A stretch of 64,000 nucleotides of DNA from Pirellulales bacterium (GTDB taxonomy: Bacteria; Planctomycetota; Planctomycetia; Pirellulales; JAEUIK01). Position numbers and translations under genes: made by a program. The first letter of the stretch is position 1. Each line of letters starts with the position of its first letter. Positions 51,500-59,930 of the stretch are shown piece after piece. The stretch spans positions 268,069 to 332,068 of the forward strand of contig JAIBBY010000001.1 of the NCBI GenBank assembly GCA_019694455.1, read 5' to 3'. Under the pieces are notes generated by a model. That model was not told the DNA's origin. It was given only the letters and a program-made list of their open reading frames with translations, and searched no databases.

Positions 51500-52543
51500 A
51501 TGAGAGTTATGAAGAAACCTCGCATTGCCATCACCATGGGCGACCCCACCGGCGTGGGGCCAGAAGTGATCGTCGGCGCGTGGCATCACGCCGAATTGCA
51601 CGATCTTGCGGCGCCGGTCGTGTTCGGCGACCCCGTTATTCTGCAGCGAGCCGCCGATTTGTTGCAGTCGCCGATCAAAGTCAAACAAGTTGATACGCTC
51701 GACGCGGTGCCCGCCCCTACCGATGTGCTTCCCTGCCTGCCAGTGGTTGACCCATCCTGCCGTGCCGCCCCGGTTCGTCAAATCGATGCTCGCGGCGGAC
51801 AAGCGGCGTACGACGCGCTGCGGGCGGCCGCGCGCGCCGCGCTAGCTGACCAGGTCGATGCGATCGTGACCGCGCCACTCCATAAGGCAGCCCTCTGGGC
51901 GGCGGGCCATCACTACCCAGGCCACACGGAACTATTGGCCGAAATCTGCGGCGTCGACGATTTCGCGATGATGCTCTATTTGGCGCACGGCGGCCCGGTG
52001 CGCGGCCCGGCCGGATTGGGCGTGATCCATGTCACGCTGCACATGGCGCTGGCCGATGTTTTCAACCACCTCAGCACGGCCGAGGTGTTGCGCACCATTC
52101 GCCTGACCTCGCGCACCTTTAGCGCTATTAAAGGCTCACCGCCGCGCGTGGCGGTTGCGGCGCTCAATCCGCACGCCGGAGAAGAGGGACTCTTCGGCAC
52201 GGAGGAACAGTCGCTCATCGCGCCGGCGGTACAAGCCGCGCGCGAATCAGGCATCACGGTCGAGGGCCCCTTGCCGGCCGACACCGCCATGGTGCGCGCC
52301 GCCGCGGGTGAGTTCGATGCGGTGGTCGCCATGTATCACGACCAAGGGCATATCGCGCTCAAGTTGCTCGGCATGCACCGCGCGGTGAATGTGACGCTCG
52401 GCCTGCCGATAGTGCGCACCAGCGTGGCGCACGGCACAGCGTTCGATCTGGCATGGCAAGGGCGCGCGGAGACTTCAAGCATGATCGAGGCGGTGCGCGT
52501 CGCCAGTTTGCTAGCCCGCGACAAGCTTTCAGCCGCTGATTAG
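51500..52543 (+). CDS. pdxA: 4-hydroxythreonine-4-phosphate dehydrogenase PdxA
   Basis: 347-residue NAD-dependent enzyme of the DXP-dependent pyridoxal phosphate (vitamin B6) pathway. PRIAITMGDPTGVGPEVIV is the defining N-terminus. The metal-binding histidines are in TAPLHKAALWAAGHHYPGHT, and later VAMYHDQGHIALKLLGM and GLPIVRTSVAHGTAFDLA complete the active site. Start ATG at 51500 or, giving the standard MKKPRIAITMGDP, ATG at 51509. Divergent from hupE with 200 bp between. No other pdx gene nearby. Confidence 0.96.
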   Translation: MRVMKKPRIAITMGDPTGVGPEVIVGAWHHAELHDLAAPVVFGDPVILQRAADLLQSPIKVKQVDTLDAVPAPTDVLPCLPVVDPSCRAAPVRQIDARGGQAAYDALRAAARAALADQVDAIVTAPLHKAALWAAGHHYPGHTELLAEICGVDDFAMMLYLAHGGPVRGPAGLGVIHVTLHMALADVFNHLSTAEVLRTIRLTSRTFSAIKGSPPRVAVAALNPHAGEEGLFGTEEQSLIAPAVQAARESGITVEGPLPADTAMVRAAAGEFDAVVAMYHDQGHIALKLLGMHRAVNVTLGLPIVRTSVAHGTAFDLAWQGRAETSSMIEAVRVASLLARDKLSAAD

Positions 52544-52560
52544 CCAGCACGCGCGGTGAG

Positions 52561-53670
52561 TTACGGCGTCAGCGCTTCGGCCAGGTTCTTGATTTGCGCA
52601 ATCTGGTCCTCGGTGGCGTTGTTGGCCGCGAGGTTGCCGGGCGAGAACGTGAAGAGGCGCGGATCAATGGTGTGGCCGAACACCACATCAAACAGCTCGA
52701 ACGTGGCGACCGGTCGCGGTTCGGTACTGGTCCACAGCCGCGCATACCAGCTCGGCCGAGGAGTGCGCAAATACTCGATGCGATACGGAAACAAATCGCT
52801 CACCCCGAGGTAAACGACGAGCGTGTCTGGCAGATGCGGCGGCAGGCGAGTCATGTCGGGCGCAGCGCCTTTGCGGATCTTTTCCTTCTGGTCCGGGATC
52901 AGCGCGGCAAGCATTTCTTTTTTCCAAACCCCAGTCACCTTCCAAACTTTTTTGTTGTGCCAGGTGACTTGCTCGCCGGCGGTCAATTCCCATGCTCGCG
53001 TCACGCCGTCGAGCAGTTGCGGCAGGCCACCCGTTCCCCAATCGGCAAGCGCCGGGCCACGCTTGGGATGCGCCTGTTGCTCCGCGACCAGCGCCTGATG
53101 AATCTGCGCAAGGTCGAGTTGCTTGAGCGTTTGCTGCTCACCAATCCGCTCGAAGATCGACACCTGACGTCCGTTGCATACCTGTTGCAGCACGCTTTGC
53201 CGTTCGCCGTTCTTGAGCACCAGTTCGAGCCGCCACAATCGCACCGGCGCGCTGATCTGCCAATAGTTGCCAGCGCCAATCAAATGCTGATCAAAAAGTT
53301 CGATCTCTTGCCGCAGTTTTGCGGTGATCGATGCACGACTGGCAACTGATCGCGCGGCCGCGCTGATGAGATCACTCCCCCTTTGGCTCGCCAGCGCGGG
53401 TGGCGCAACAGGCACCGCTACGGGCGCCCCCCCCCTGCCCTCCCCTGGCTTGGCTGCCGCTAAATACGACGCGTGCTGCACGTCGGTTGGATAATTGGTT
53501 GTCGGCGGCGCCGGCGGACGCCGCGGATCGCGCGGATAGCCTGGTTGCATAGCCTGCTGCGCCGACGGCGGCGCAATTTGTGGCCCCGACAGCGGCCTTT
53601 GCTGTGCCTGCGCCGCCGCGCCAGCCAAGCCGACCAAAATGAGCGCGGAAATAGAGAACCTGGCCATCAT
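52561..53670 (-). CDS. Secreted protein of unknown function, perhaps LolA-like
   Basis: 369 residues with a signal peptide (FSISALILVGLAGAAAQAQQ). Residues 20-100 are Pro/Ala/Gln-rich and probably disordered; residues 105-365 are structured (ISAPVRLWRLELVLKNGERQ, VCNGRQVSIFERIGEQQTLK, TWHNKKVWKVTGVWKKEM, HTIDPRLFTFSPG). The pattern of a long beta-rich domain that ends in FxxxGHTIDPRLFTFSP is reminiscent of LolA/DUF-type outer-membrane carriers, but I would not call the family. ATG at 53670 or 53667. Contains two left-pointing GGGNAGGG octamers (53433-53445). Confidence 0.65.
   Translation of the reverse strand: MMARFSISALILVGLAGAAAQAQQRPLSGPQIAPPSAQQAMQPGYPRDPRRPPAPPTTNYPTDVQHASYLAAAKPGEGRGGAPVAVPVAPPALASQRGSDLISAAARSVASRASITAKLRQEIELFDQHLIGAGNYWQISAPVRLWRLELVLKNGERQSVLQQVCNGRQVSIFERIGEQQTLKQLDLAQIHQALVAEQQAHPKRGPALADWGTGGLPQLLDGVTRAWELTAGEQVTWHNKKVWKVTGVWKKEMLAALIPDQKEKIRKGAAPDMTRLPPHLPDTLVVYLGVSDLFPYRIEYLRTPRPSWYARLWTSTEPRPVATFELFDVVFGHTIDPRLFTFSPGNLAANNATEDQIAQIKNLAEALTP
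53433..53445 (-). other. Two overlapping KOPS-like octamers, pointing left
   Basis: CCCTGCCC (53433-53440) and CCCTCCCC (53438-53445) are GGGCAGGG and GGGGAGGG on the minus strand. They are inside the Pro-rich region of the secreted-protein gene and point to the dif-like site. Confidence 0.5.
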
Positions 53671-53916
53671 CGGGCGGAGTTTGCCGGATTTTCCAAAGAA
53701 ATCGGTCGTAGCGAACCGACCAAATAGGACGCAGGAAGCATGGAATGCCACGTTACCGAGCTGCGCAATTGCCGCAGTTCGGTCAGGGCGGGCATTCTAG
53801 GTTTCCCGCATGGCTCGGTCCACGCCAATCGTGACCAGCCAACAACGTACTCAAGTCTCATCAGCGTCGCTGCTTGCGCACACGCGGCAAGCTCGCGCCA
53901 GCGGAAGGGAATCCGA

Positions 53917-55005
53917 ATGCGATACCAATGGGTGTTGCTCTGTGCGGTCGCCACCATGGTGGGGTGCAAGGCCCCAGGCATGCACAACCTGCCACCAGCA
54001 GAGATGCTGATGCATCCTGGTCCGGGCGTCGACGGTCCTGGCCCCGGAGTCATACCACCCGATCCAGGCATGGGCCCTGGGGGCGGTATGGGCATGGGCA
54101 TCGGCGCGCCGACCACGCAGGTGTACTTCCATAACCCCGATGGCATGGTCGTCACCTGGGATGTGAGCTCACCGGGCATGTTCGACTCGGAGCCCATCAC
54201 CGTTCCGGGACGATCGAACTTTCCGCAAGGCGCGCTCTACCGCCTGAAACTCACCAATATCCCGGGGCGACCGGGCGTGGAGCTGTATCCCACGATCGAG
54301 ATCGCGCCGACGATGCCGCGCACCGAGGCGTATCTCGCTCATAACGCCCTGCAGATTGATTACACCGAAGAAGACTTCGATCAGGTCTTAAGCGGCAACT
54401 TCGTCACCAAGGTGCTCTTCCTGCCCGATCCAGAGTTCCAGGAACTCGCCGTGCCGGGGGTCGAGACCTTGGTGAGCACTCGACTCGATCCCGGTCTCGA
54501 CCCGATAGTTGAGGCCGACCGCCGCGGTTCGATCCTAGGCATCGTGCGATTGGGCAACAAAGACCTGCAGGTGCCCGGCGCCGAAGATCAAGGCGCGATC
54601 GGCATGTACGGCGGCTCGTTTGGCGCCGGTGGCATGGGCGATTGCGAATCGGGCATGTGCTGTGCTGGCGGTGGACCAGGGCTTGGCCCCAGCGATCCCT
54701 CGGCCATGATCTCCGGGTTGACCGGGCCGCAGTACGGCATGCCGATCAGCGGCACGCCGATCGGGCTTCCCGGCCCGCCACACGTGCCGCTCGGCGTGCC
54801 CGCCGGACTCAAGAAGCACGTGATCGCCAATCACACGCATGTGCATCTGCCCAAGCCGACGCACAAGGTGCGGATTGACGTCAAGCAGTCGCCCGGCATG
54901 AACTATCCGAAGCCGCCCAGCCACGTGCATATTCACGAGCGGTCGTTCAACTCGCCAGTGATGCTGCATCCGCCGCACGATGACAAGCGGCAGATGGTCC
55001 ACTAG
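53917..55005 (+). CDS. Envelope lipoprotein, first of a paralogous pair
   Basis: 362 residues: signal peptide with a likely lipobox (VATMVGCKAP), then a Gly/Pro/Met-rich spacer, then a domain of about 130 residues (LYRLKLTNIPGRPGVELYPT, EEDFDQVLSGNFVTKVLFLP, DPIVEADRRGSILGIVRLGN), then a His/Pro/Gly-rich tail (HVIANHTHVHLPKPTHKVRI, HVHIHERSFNSPVM). The central domain is clearly related to that of the next gene. GGAAGGGA 7 bases before ATG 53917 supports the start. It is the first gene of a three-gene unit with the DUF11 protein. Function unknown; outer-membrane or cell-wall location is inferred. Confidence 0.8.
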   Translation: MRYQWVLLCAVATMVGCKAPGMHNLPPAEMLMHPGPGVDGPGPGVIPPDPGMGPGGGMGMGIGAPTTQVYFHNPDGMVVTWDVSSPGMFDSEPITVPGRSNFPQGALYRLKLTNIPGRPGVELYPTIEIAPTMPRTEAYLAHNALQIDYTEEDFDQVLSGNFVTKVLFLPDPEFQELAVPGVETLVSTRLDPGLDPIVEADRRGSILGIVRLGNKDLQVPGAEDQGAIGMYGGSFGAGGMGDCESGMCCAGGGPGLGPSDPSAMISGLTGPQYGMPISGTPIGLPGPPHVPLGVPAGLKKHVIANHTHVHLPKPTHKVRIDVKQSPGMNYPKPPSHVHIHERSFNSPVMLHPPHDDKRQMVH

Positions 55006-55057
55006 CCGACTCGCTGGGTGTGTCGCAACTCTTCTTCAATGGCAGCAGCCCTGATTC

Positions 55058-55879
55058 ATGGCAATGGTCCACCGACTCCGCGATCTCCCGGCGAGCGACG
55101 CTCGCCGCGGGATCCGAGTTGTCGCAATCTGGTGTGCAAGCATCGCGGCCAGCTTCGTCTGGGCACAGCCCACGGCGGCGCAATTGCCGGCGGTGCACTA
55201 TCGCTACACCAGTGATAGATCCCCGGGAGCGATTGGCAAAGCGCAGCTCGAGCGCGGTGGACCATTGCCAGGTTATTTTCAGCCGGTCGAGGTTCGGGCG
55301 CCGCGTGGCGTCGAAGTCTCGCTGGCCGACGACGGCGCCTTCTCCGAGCCGCGCCGCAATCCGGTCGTTGCGGGCATGCTCATCGGCCCGGCCTATCGGC
55401 TGAAGCTCACCGGCATCCCCTTTCATGAGGGAGAGGAGCTGTTTCCCACCATCGAAGTGATCAATCGCCTGTGTCCGCCGCGCGGACAGGAGTTGCGGTT
55501 CCCCGTTGTAATCGAATTAACACAGGAAGATCTGGAGCTGGCGCTGCGCGGCAACTTTGTCACGCGCGTGATCTATCTGGAAGACCCAGGTCAGGCGCTG
55601 CCGGTCGCCGAGGGAGAGCAACAGATCAGCATGGATGCCCAAACGGGTGAAGACCCGCTGCTAGCGGCCGATGTGCTCGGCAAGCCGATGGCGATCTTGC
55701 GAGTTGGCGGTCGCGTGCCGGTCGATTCCTTGGGACAACTCGACACCAACGAACCGTGCGCGCCCTTTATCGTTTTCAATCGTCCCGCTACGCCGCGGCA
55801 CGAACTATTTCCCACGCCGACTGGCGCCAGCGGTCCCGATCGGCGGACTAAGCGAGTTGTGAAGGCCAACGGCACATGA
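55058..55879 (+). CDS. Secreted envelope protein, second of a paralogous pair
   Basis: 273 residues with an N-terminal signal (VVAIWCASIAASFVWAQPTA). Its domain (about 105-225: AYRLKLTGIPFHEGEELFPT, TQEDLELALRGNFVTRVIYL, EDPLLAADVLGKPMAILRVG) shares with the preceding protein YRLKLT-IP, E-L-PTIE, ED-L...L-GNFVT-V and DP...AD...I+R+G. The pair therefore arose by duplication and divergence. No cysteine-rich or histidine-rich tail here. The stop overlaps the start of the DUF11 gene in an ATGA, which suggests coupled translation. No known domain was recognised. Confidence 0.78.
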   Translation: MAMVHRLRDLPASDARRGIRVVAIWCASIAASFVWAQPTAAQLPAVHYRYTSDRSPGAIGKAQLERGGPLPGYFQPVEVRAPRGVEVSLADDGAFSEPRRNPVVAGMLIGPAYRLKLTGIPFHEGEELFPTIEVINRLCPPRGQELRFPVVIELTQEDLELALRGNFVTRVIYLEDPGQALPVAEGEQQISMDAQTGEDPLLAADVLGKPMAILRVGGRVPVDSLGQLDTNEPCAPFIVFNRPATPRHELFPTPTGASGPDRRTKRVVKANGT

Positions 55880-57081
55880 GACGCGCCGCGCGACAAGCGA
55901 GTAGCTCCGACCGCGCACGGCGCGCCATCGCCGTTATGTTCGGCGCGCCGCTGTTACTTTGCTGCGCGTGCAATTCGGTCCCCGCGCGGCGACAGCTTGA
56001 TGAGGCCATGACCGCAAGCACAGCCACTTCCTTGGCCAGCAAGGCCCCTCCCCTGCCCTGCCCCGATGGCCGTTGTGCCACCGGCGACTGCGGCGAGGGC
56101 GGTTGCCCCGCGCCACCAGTGGGCTGTCCGCCCGAGCCTTCCCCCCTGCCCTACTCGGCCTGCTGTGGTTGCGGCTCGGACGGCGAATGTATCTGCGATG
56201 GCGGCGACCATGGCGCGCGAGCCACCCTCGACGAGGCGGGACTGCCCGAGGGAATCGAAACCGAAGACACCGTGGCGTACTACGACAGCCGCTGCGGCGC
56301 CCGGATGCAGCCGTCGAACTGCGTGTGCATCTACGCCCCGCGATTCGCGTCGGTGCGCAAAGTGGTCAACCCGATACTGAGCGAACAGATTCAGGCCCCC
56401 GGCACACTCGACAAGCCGCTGGAACTGGTGAAGTACGACGAACTGCTCGAACCCACCACCACGCTGCAAAACATACCGGCGCAGGTCGGCATCGGGCGTC
56501 GCAAACTGGTGGCCATCGAGGGGCGCGAGGCGGTCGATCGCGTATCATTGCGGCTGACGCCGATTGTCATGTCCGATGCGCTGGCGCCTTACGAAAACCT
56601 GTCGATCATACGCCACGGCGTGTTCGAACAGGGAGAAAAGCCGTATCTCGCGCAGAGCATTCAGGCCGCGATTGTCTGGTCACCGACGCAGGGAGTGCAG
56701 GTGCTGCTCGATCATCAGGCGGCCAACGAGGTGGTTGGCGATCAGCGCGTGCAGGCCACGTTCACCATCAAAGACAAGCCCTGTTGCCCGATGCTGCGCG
56801 TGTGCAAAGTGGCGTCGACGCCTTTTGCCAATCCGGGCGACACGGTCGACTTCACCATTCGCTTCGACAATGTCGGCAACGAACCATTGCGCAACGTGAC
56901 CATCGTCGATAGCCTGACCACGCGGTTAGAACTGGTGGACGGCAGCGCTCAGTCCAGTGTGAAGGCCGACTTTACCAGTGAACTCAACACGGCTGGCTCG
57001 CGCACGCTGCGATGGGACATTCGCGAAACGATCGAACCAGGAGACGGCGGCATTGTCCGCTTCCGCGCCAAGGTGCGCTAG
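55876..57081 (+). CDS. Cysteine-rich DUF11 domain envelope lipoprotein
   Basis: 401 residues with a signal peptide and possible lipobox (LLLCCACNS). About 19 cysteines, ten of them packed between residues 60 and 115 (PCPDGRCATGDCGEGGCP, ACCGCGSDGECICDGG). The C-terminal 100 residues are a DUF11 (conserved repeat) domain: VCKVASTPFANPGDTVDFTI, FDNVGNEPLRNVTIVDSLTT and RWDIRETIEPGDGGIVRFRA. Chlamydial OmcB, in the same superphylum, also combines DUF11 repeats with many cysteines to build a disulfide-linked envelope; a similar role here is inference. Overlaps the second paralogue by 4 bp; its TAG stop shares a CTAG with the convergent gene. Confidence 0.85.
   Translation: MRRAARQASSSDRARRAIAVMFGAPLLLCCACNSVPARRQLDEAMTASTATSLASKAPPLPCPDGRCATGDCGEGGCPAPPVGCPPEPSPLPYSACCGCGSDGECICDGGDHGARATLDEAGLPEGIETEDTVAYYDSRCGARMQPSNCVCIYAPRFASVRKVVNPILSEQIQAPGTLDKPLELVKYDELLEPTTTLQNIPAQVGIGRRKLVAIEGREAVDRVSLRLTPIVMSDALAPYENLSIIRHGVFEQGEKPYLAQSIQAAIVWSPTQGVQVLLDHQAANEVVGDQRVQATFTIKDKPCCPMLRVCKVASTPFANPGDTVDFTIRFDNVGNEPLRNVTIVDSLTTRLELVDGSAQSSVKADFTSELNTAGSRTLRWDIRETIEPGDGGIVRFRAKVR
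56046..56063 (-). other. Three overlapping KOPS-like octamers, pointing left
   Basis: CCCTCCCC (56046), CCCTGCCC (56051) and CCCTGCCC (56056), at 5-bp steps; a further single CCCTGCCC is at 56144-56151. All lie inside the DUF11 gene and point to the dif-like site. Confidence 0.55.
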
Positions 57082-58859
57082 CGCGACGACAACACGCGGC
57101 ACGCGGTCGCGCTAGCGCTCGGCGTAGCCACTTCTCGAATAATGGTCACTCTGCCGGTCGCATGTAGTTCGCTGAGCCGGTCGCTCAAGTCGCGCCATAC
57201 GGCGAGCGACGCCTGCTGATGCGCTCCCGCAGCGGCGGTATACCCCGTGTGATGATCGACGCCCAAGTGCATCCGCCGCAGGCGGCGCTTGCGATCCATC
57301 AACTCGATCGTGTCTATGATCCGAAGCCGATCCCCCCACTCAAACCGACGTGTCACGCGTAGCGGCGCGATCTTTCGACCAGTGATTGCTCGCCGCTGCA
57401 ATAGTCGCCGCACGACGTCACGGGCCCAGCGCCCTAGCGTCAACATTCCCGCGCGAAAGACCAAGAACTTGGCCGGCGTAAAAGTTTCGTACCGCACCCA
57501 AAACGCTGGCCGCGACAGCTCCAACACGGCAGGTTGATCTTGGACTTTCACGGCGCCGACGGCATCACGCTCGTGGCTCTGCGTCGCGGCAACTTGACCA
57601 TTCTCAAACTCGGCAATCAGTCCCGCGTCGGCCGCCACGCACTCATCTTCAACAAAATGCTTGAAGGTTCCACCCCGTGCGCTGGAAACGATGGTCATCG
57701 AACTCGGTGACTTATGGACATACAACCCGGCCGCGGGAAACTGAATCATCTGCGACGATGAATCTGACGCCTGTTCGGCCGGCGGGGCGACGCGCGTCGC
57801 GGACCAGTCGATCCACGCCTCGATCCAGCTTCCCACCCAATGCGCGTACATCCGGTCATCAGAGAACGCGGCGTGACGACCTCGGGACACACCTTGCAGA
57901 AAACCCTCGGCCAACTCTCCGGCTGCGGCATGGCGCCGCGCCAATAGCTCCATCCCATGGGGGTAATTATGATACGTGCCGCGGCTCCCATATTCACCGC
58001 CGTAACTTCCATCCGGGTGCAGGAAGCAGCGCGCGAAGTTCAACCCACGCGCAATGGCGCCATCCAGCCAGTCGGCCCCGGTGAGTCGTTGATACTCGGC
58101 AAGCGCTTCCAGCGTCACCGTTTGATAGCCTGGGTCGGCGCCGCCGTATTCCTCGAACCAGCCCTCGGCGTGCTGCCACGCCAACACCGTGCCGATGCGA
58201 TCTCGGGCCGCCTCGCGAAACTCCCCTTCGCCGGTGATCTGGCCAATGCGCGCCAGCGCCAGCGCCGCCAGCGCTTGATGATTCGCCAAACGGCCCGACT
58301 CATTGTGACGAATCAACCATTGCCCTCGGCGAACGAGCCATTCGCCGAGCGCGGCATCATCGAGCCCGAGCAACTGATAGCTCTGCGCCGCGGCGTTGGT
58401 GGCGAACACAGCCGCGCCAAGCGCTCGTTCATAGGGATAGTAATCGTCGCACGAGCCATCTTGATGCGAGCTAGTCGCCGCATACCGCAGCGCGGCCACA
58501 ATCAATTCGCGCAGGCGCGGCGAGCCCTGCCATACATTGCCGGGCAGCGAATGATGGTAGACGAGCGCCAGCGGCCAGACGGCCTCTTGAAACATCTGGC
58601 AGGGGAAATCGCTGGTTCGGTAGTGCCAATGCGCGCGGTCGAGCGAACCATAGGTGCCGCGATACGGGTTGCGATCGATCGCGCCCAGGATGCGCGGAAT
58701 CTGCATCAAGGCCGTGGTGAGATATTGTCCGCGCAGTTGGGGGTCGCGAGCGATTCTCACGGGTTCGCGCTGGGCCGAACGCGCCACGGCATCGAGCGTG
58801 ACAAACCCGCTATCCTTGGTTCCACAACCACCGCTGCCGCAAGCCAGTGTCGACGCCAT
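57078..58859 (-). CDS. Predicted alpha/alpha-toroid carbohydrate-active protein (heparinase/epimerase-like), unassigned
   Basis: 593 residues, no signal peptide. The first 350 residues are all-helical with repeated aromatic and acidic motifs (YRTSDFPCQMFQEAVWPLAL, GSCDDYYPYERALGAAVFAT, GWFEEYGGADPGYQTVTLEA, HPDGSYGGEYGSRGTYHNYP), the look of an (alpha/alpha)6 barrel found in polysaccharide lyases, glucuronyl C5-epimerases and GH families. The C-terminal 230 residues are beta-rich (RFEWGDRLRIIDTIELMDRK), like the sandwich of heparinase-type enzymes. It lies 35 bp after the GT2 gene in a glycosyltransferase operon, so it may modify or trim the polymer. ATG 58859 chosen (AAGGA upstream); TTG at 58880 is possible. 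Confidence 0.7.
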   Translation of the reverse strand: MASTLACGSGGCGTKDSGFVTLDAVARSAQREPVRIARDPQLRGQYLTTALMQIPRILGAIDRNPYRGTYGSLDRAHWHYRTSDFPCQMFQEAVWPLALVYHHSLPGNVWQGSPRLRELIVAALRYAATSSHQDGSCDDYYPYERALGAAVFATNAAAQSYQLLGLDDAALGEWLVRRGQWLIRHNESGRLANHQALAALALARIGQITGEGEFREAARDRIGTVLAWQHAEGWFEEYGGADPGYQTVTLEALAEYQRLTGADWLDGAIARGLNFARCFLHPDGSYGGEYGSRGTYHNYPHGMELLARRHAAAGELAEGFLQGVSRGRHAAFSDDRMYAHWVGSWIEAWIDWSATRVAPPAEQASDSSSQMIQFPAAGLYVHKSPSSMTIVSSARGGTFKHFVEDECVAADAGLIAEFENGQVAATQSHERDAVGAVKVQDQPAVLELSRPAFWVRYETFTPAKFLVFRAGMLTLGRWARDVVRRLLQRRAITGRKIAPLRVTRRFEWGDRLRIIDTIELMDRKRRLRRMHLGVDHHTGYTAAAGAHQQASLAVWRDLSDRLSELHATGRVTIIREVATPSASATACRVLSSR

Positions 58860-58894
58860 GTCCGCGTAATCCTTCGACAATTCGCCCCAGCGAG

Positions 58895-59824
58895 CTAACG
58901 ACGATGATGCGCCACGATGACCTCCGCCAAGAGGCCAAACATCATCGTCATGAAGCCGGCGACCAGCACCACAATGTCCGATTCCTGCATCGTTCCCGTG
59001 CCGGCGACGCTGTGGACCGACTTGGCGACTCCCGCAGCCAAAACAATGCCCGCGATCGGCAAGAATATCTTGAGCGGCCGAAAATAAAGCACGATGCGCA
59101 GCACCGTGGCCAGATAGGCCAGCGTGTCTTTGACCGGATGAAACTTGCTCTTGCCGATGCGCGGGCGATACTCGACCGGCACGTATTTCACTGGGCGGCC
59201 ATTGGTGAGAAAGGCCAACGTCATCGTGGTGACGCAACTGAACCCGTCCGGCACCACCCACAACCAAGGCAACATCGCCTCGCGCTTGAATGCCTTGAGC
59301 CCCGTGTTGAGATCGGGAATGCGCTGCGCGGTGAGATAACAGGCCAGCCGGCGAATGAGCCACTTCGCGGGACGCCGCAGCCAAGGCCACGTGCCTTGCT
59401 CGCTGGTGCGGGCACCGTTCACCTGATCGTAATCCGGAAACCAGGCCAAAAGCTCGCGTATGCTCTCGGCCGGGTAGGAGCCATCCGCGTCGAGCATCAC
59501 CACCACTTCGCCCCGCGCCGCGCGAACGCCCACCTTGCGCGCCGCTCCAGCGCCTCGATTTTCTGGGCAGCGGACCACGCGCACCGGGCATTGCCAACAG
59601 CGCGCGGCAAACTCCTCAGCCAGCGCGGCGGTATGGTCGGTCGAGCCATCGTCGACGACTAAAACCTCCATATCGGTGTCATCCGCCAGCGCCTCGACCA
59701 CCTCGGCTAAGACGCGCTCGATGGCGCCAGCTTCGTTATAAGCCGGCAAGAGAACAGTCACCGCGTGCGCGGCGCGAGTGCTGGTCAACTGATCGGCGAC
59801 CAGTTGTGTGTGCCAGCCGTCCAT
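58895..59824 (-). CDS. Glycosyltransferase family 2 with two C-terminal membrane helices (DPM1/GtrB-like)
   Basis: 309 residues. VTVLLPAYNEAGAIERVLAE, EVLVVDDGSTDHTAALAEEF, ENRGAGAARKVGVRAARGE and VVMLDADGSYPAESIRELLA give the GT-A fold with its DXD-like DAD; LNTGLKAFKREAMLPWLWVV follows. Two membrane helices at the end (IFLPIAGIVLAAGVAKS, IVVLVAGFMTMMFGLLAEVI) match polyprenyl-phosphate glycosyltransferases. It probably makes a lipid-linked sugar donor for the membrane transferase encoded just upstream. ATG 59824 (MDGWHTQLVADQL) is used; an upstream ATG at 59890 would add 22 residues. Confidence 0.92.
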   Translation of the reverse strand: MDGWHTQLVADQLTSTRAAHAVTVLLPAYNEAGAIERVLAEVVEALADDTDMEVLVVDDGSTDHTAALAEEFAARCWQCPVRVVRCPENRGAGAARKVGVRAARGEVVVMLDADGSYPAESIRELLAWFPDYDQVNGARTSEQGTWPWLRRPAKWLIRRLACYLTAQRIPDLNTGLKAFKREAMLPWLWVVPDGFSCVTTMTLAFLTNGRPVKYVPVEYRPRIGKSKFHPVKDTLAYLATVLRIVLYFRPLKIFLPIAGIVLAAGVAKSVHSVAGTGTMQESDIVVLVAGFMTMMFGLLAEVIVAHHRR

Positions 59825-59930
59825 GGCAATGGCTCCAGAAATTGGGTTCTTGCGGGGAGCCCAAACTACCAAACCTCGCCAAAGCGACAAAGATCAATGA
59901 CGCGACTGCTAGCGTCAAATGCTTCGACGG

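Noticed and set aside
58860..59597. Long upstream extension of the toroid-protein gene
   Set aside because: It runs through the GT2 gene in another frame; Arg/Gly-rich composition marks it as a shadow.
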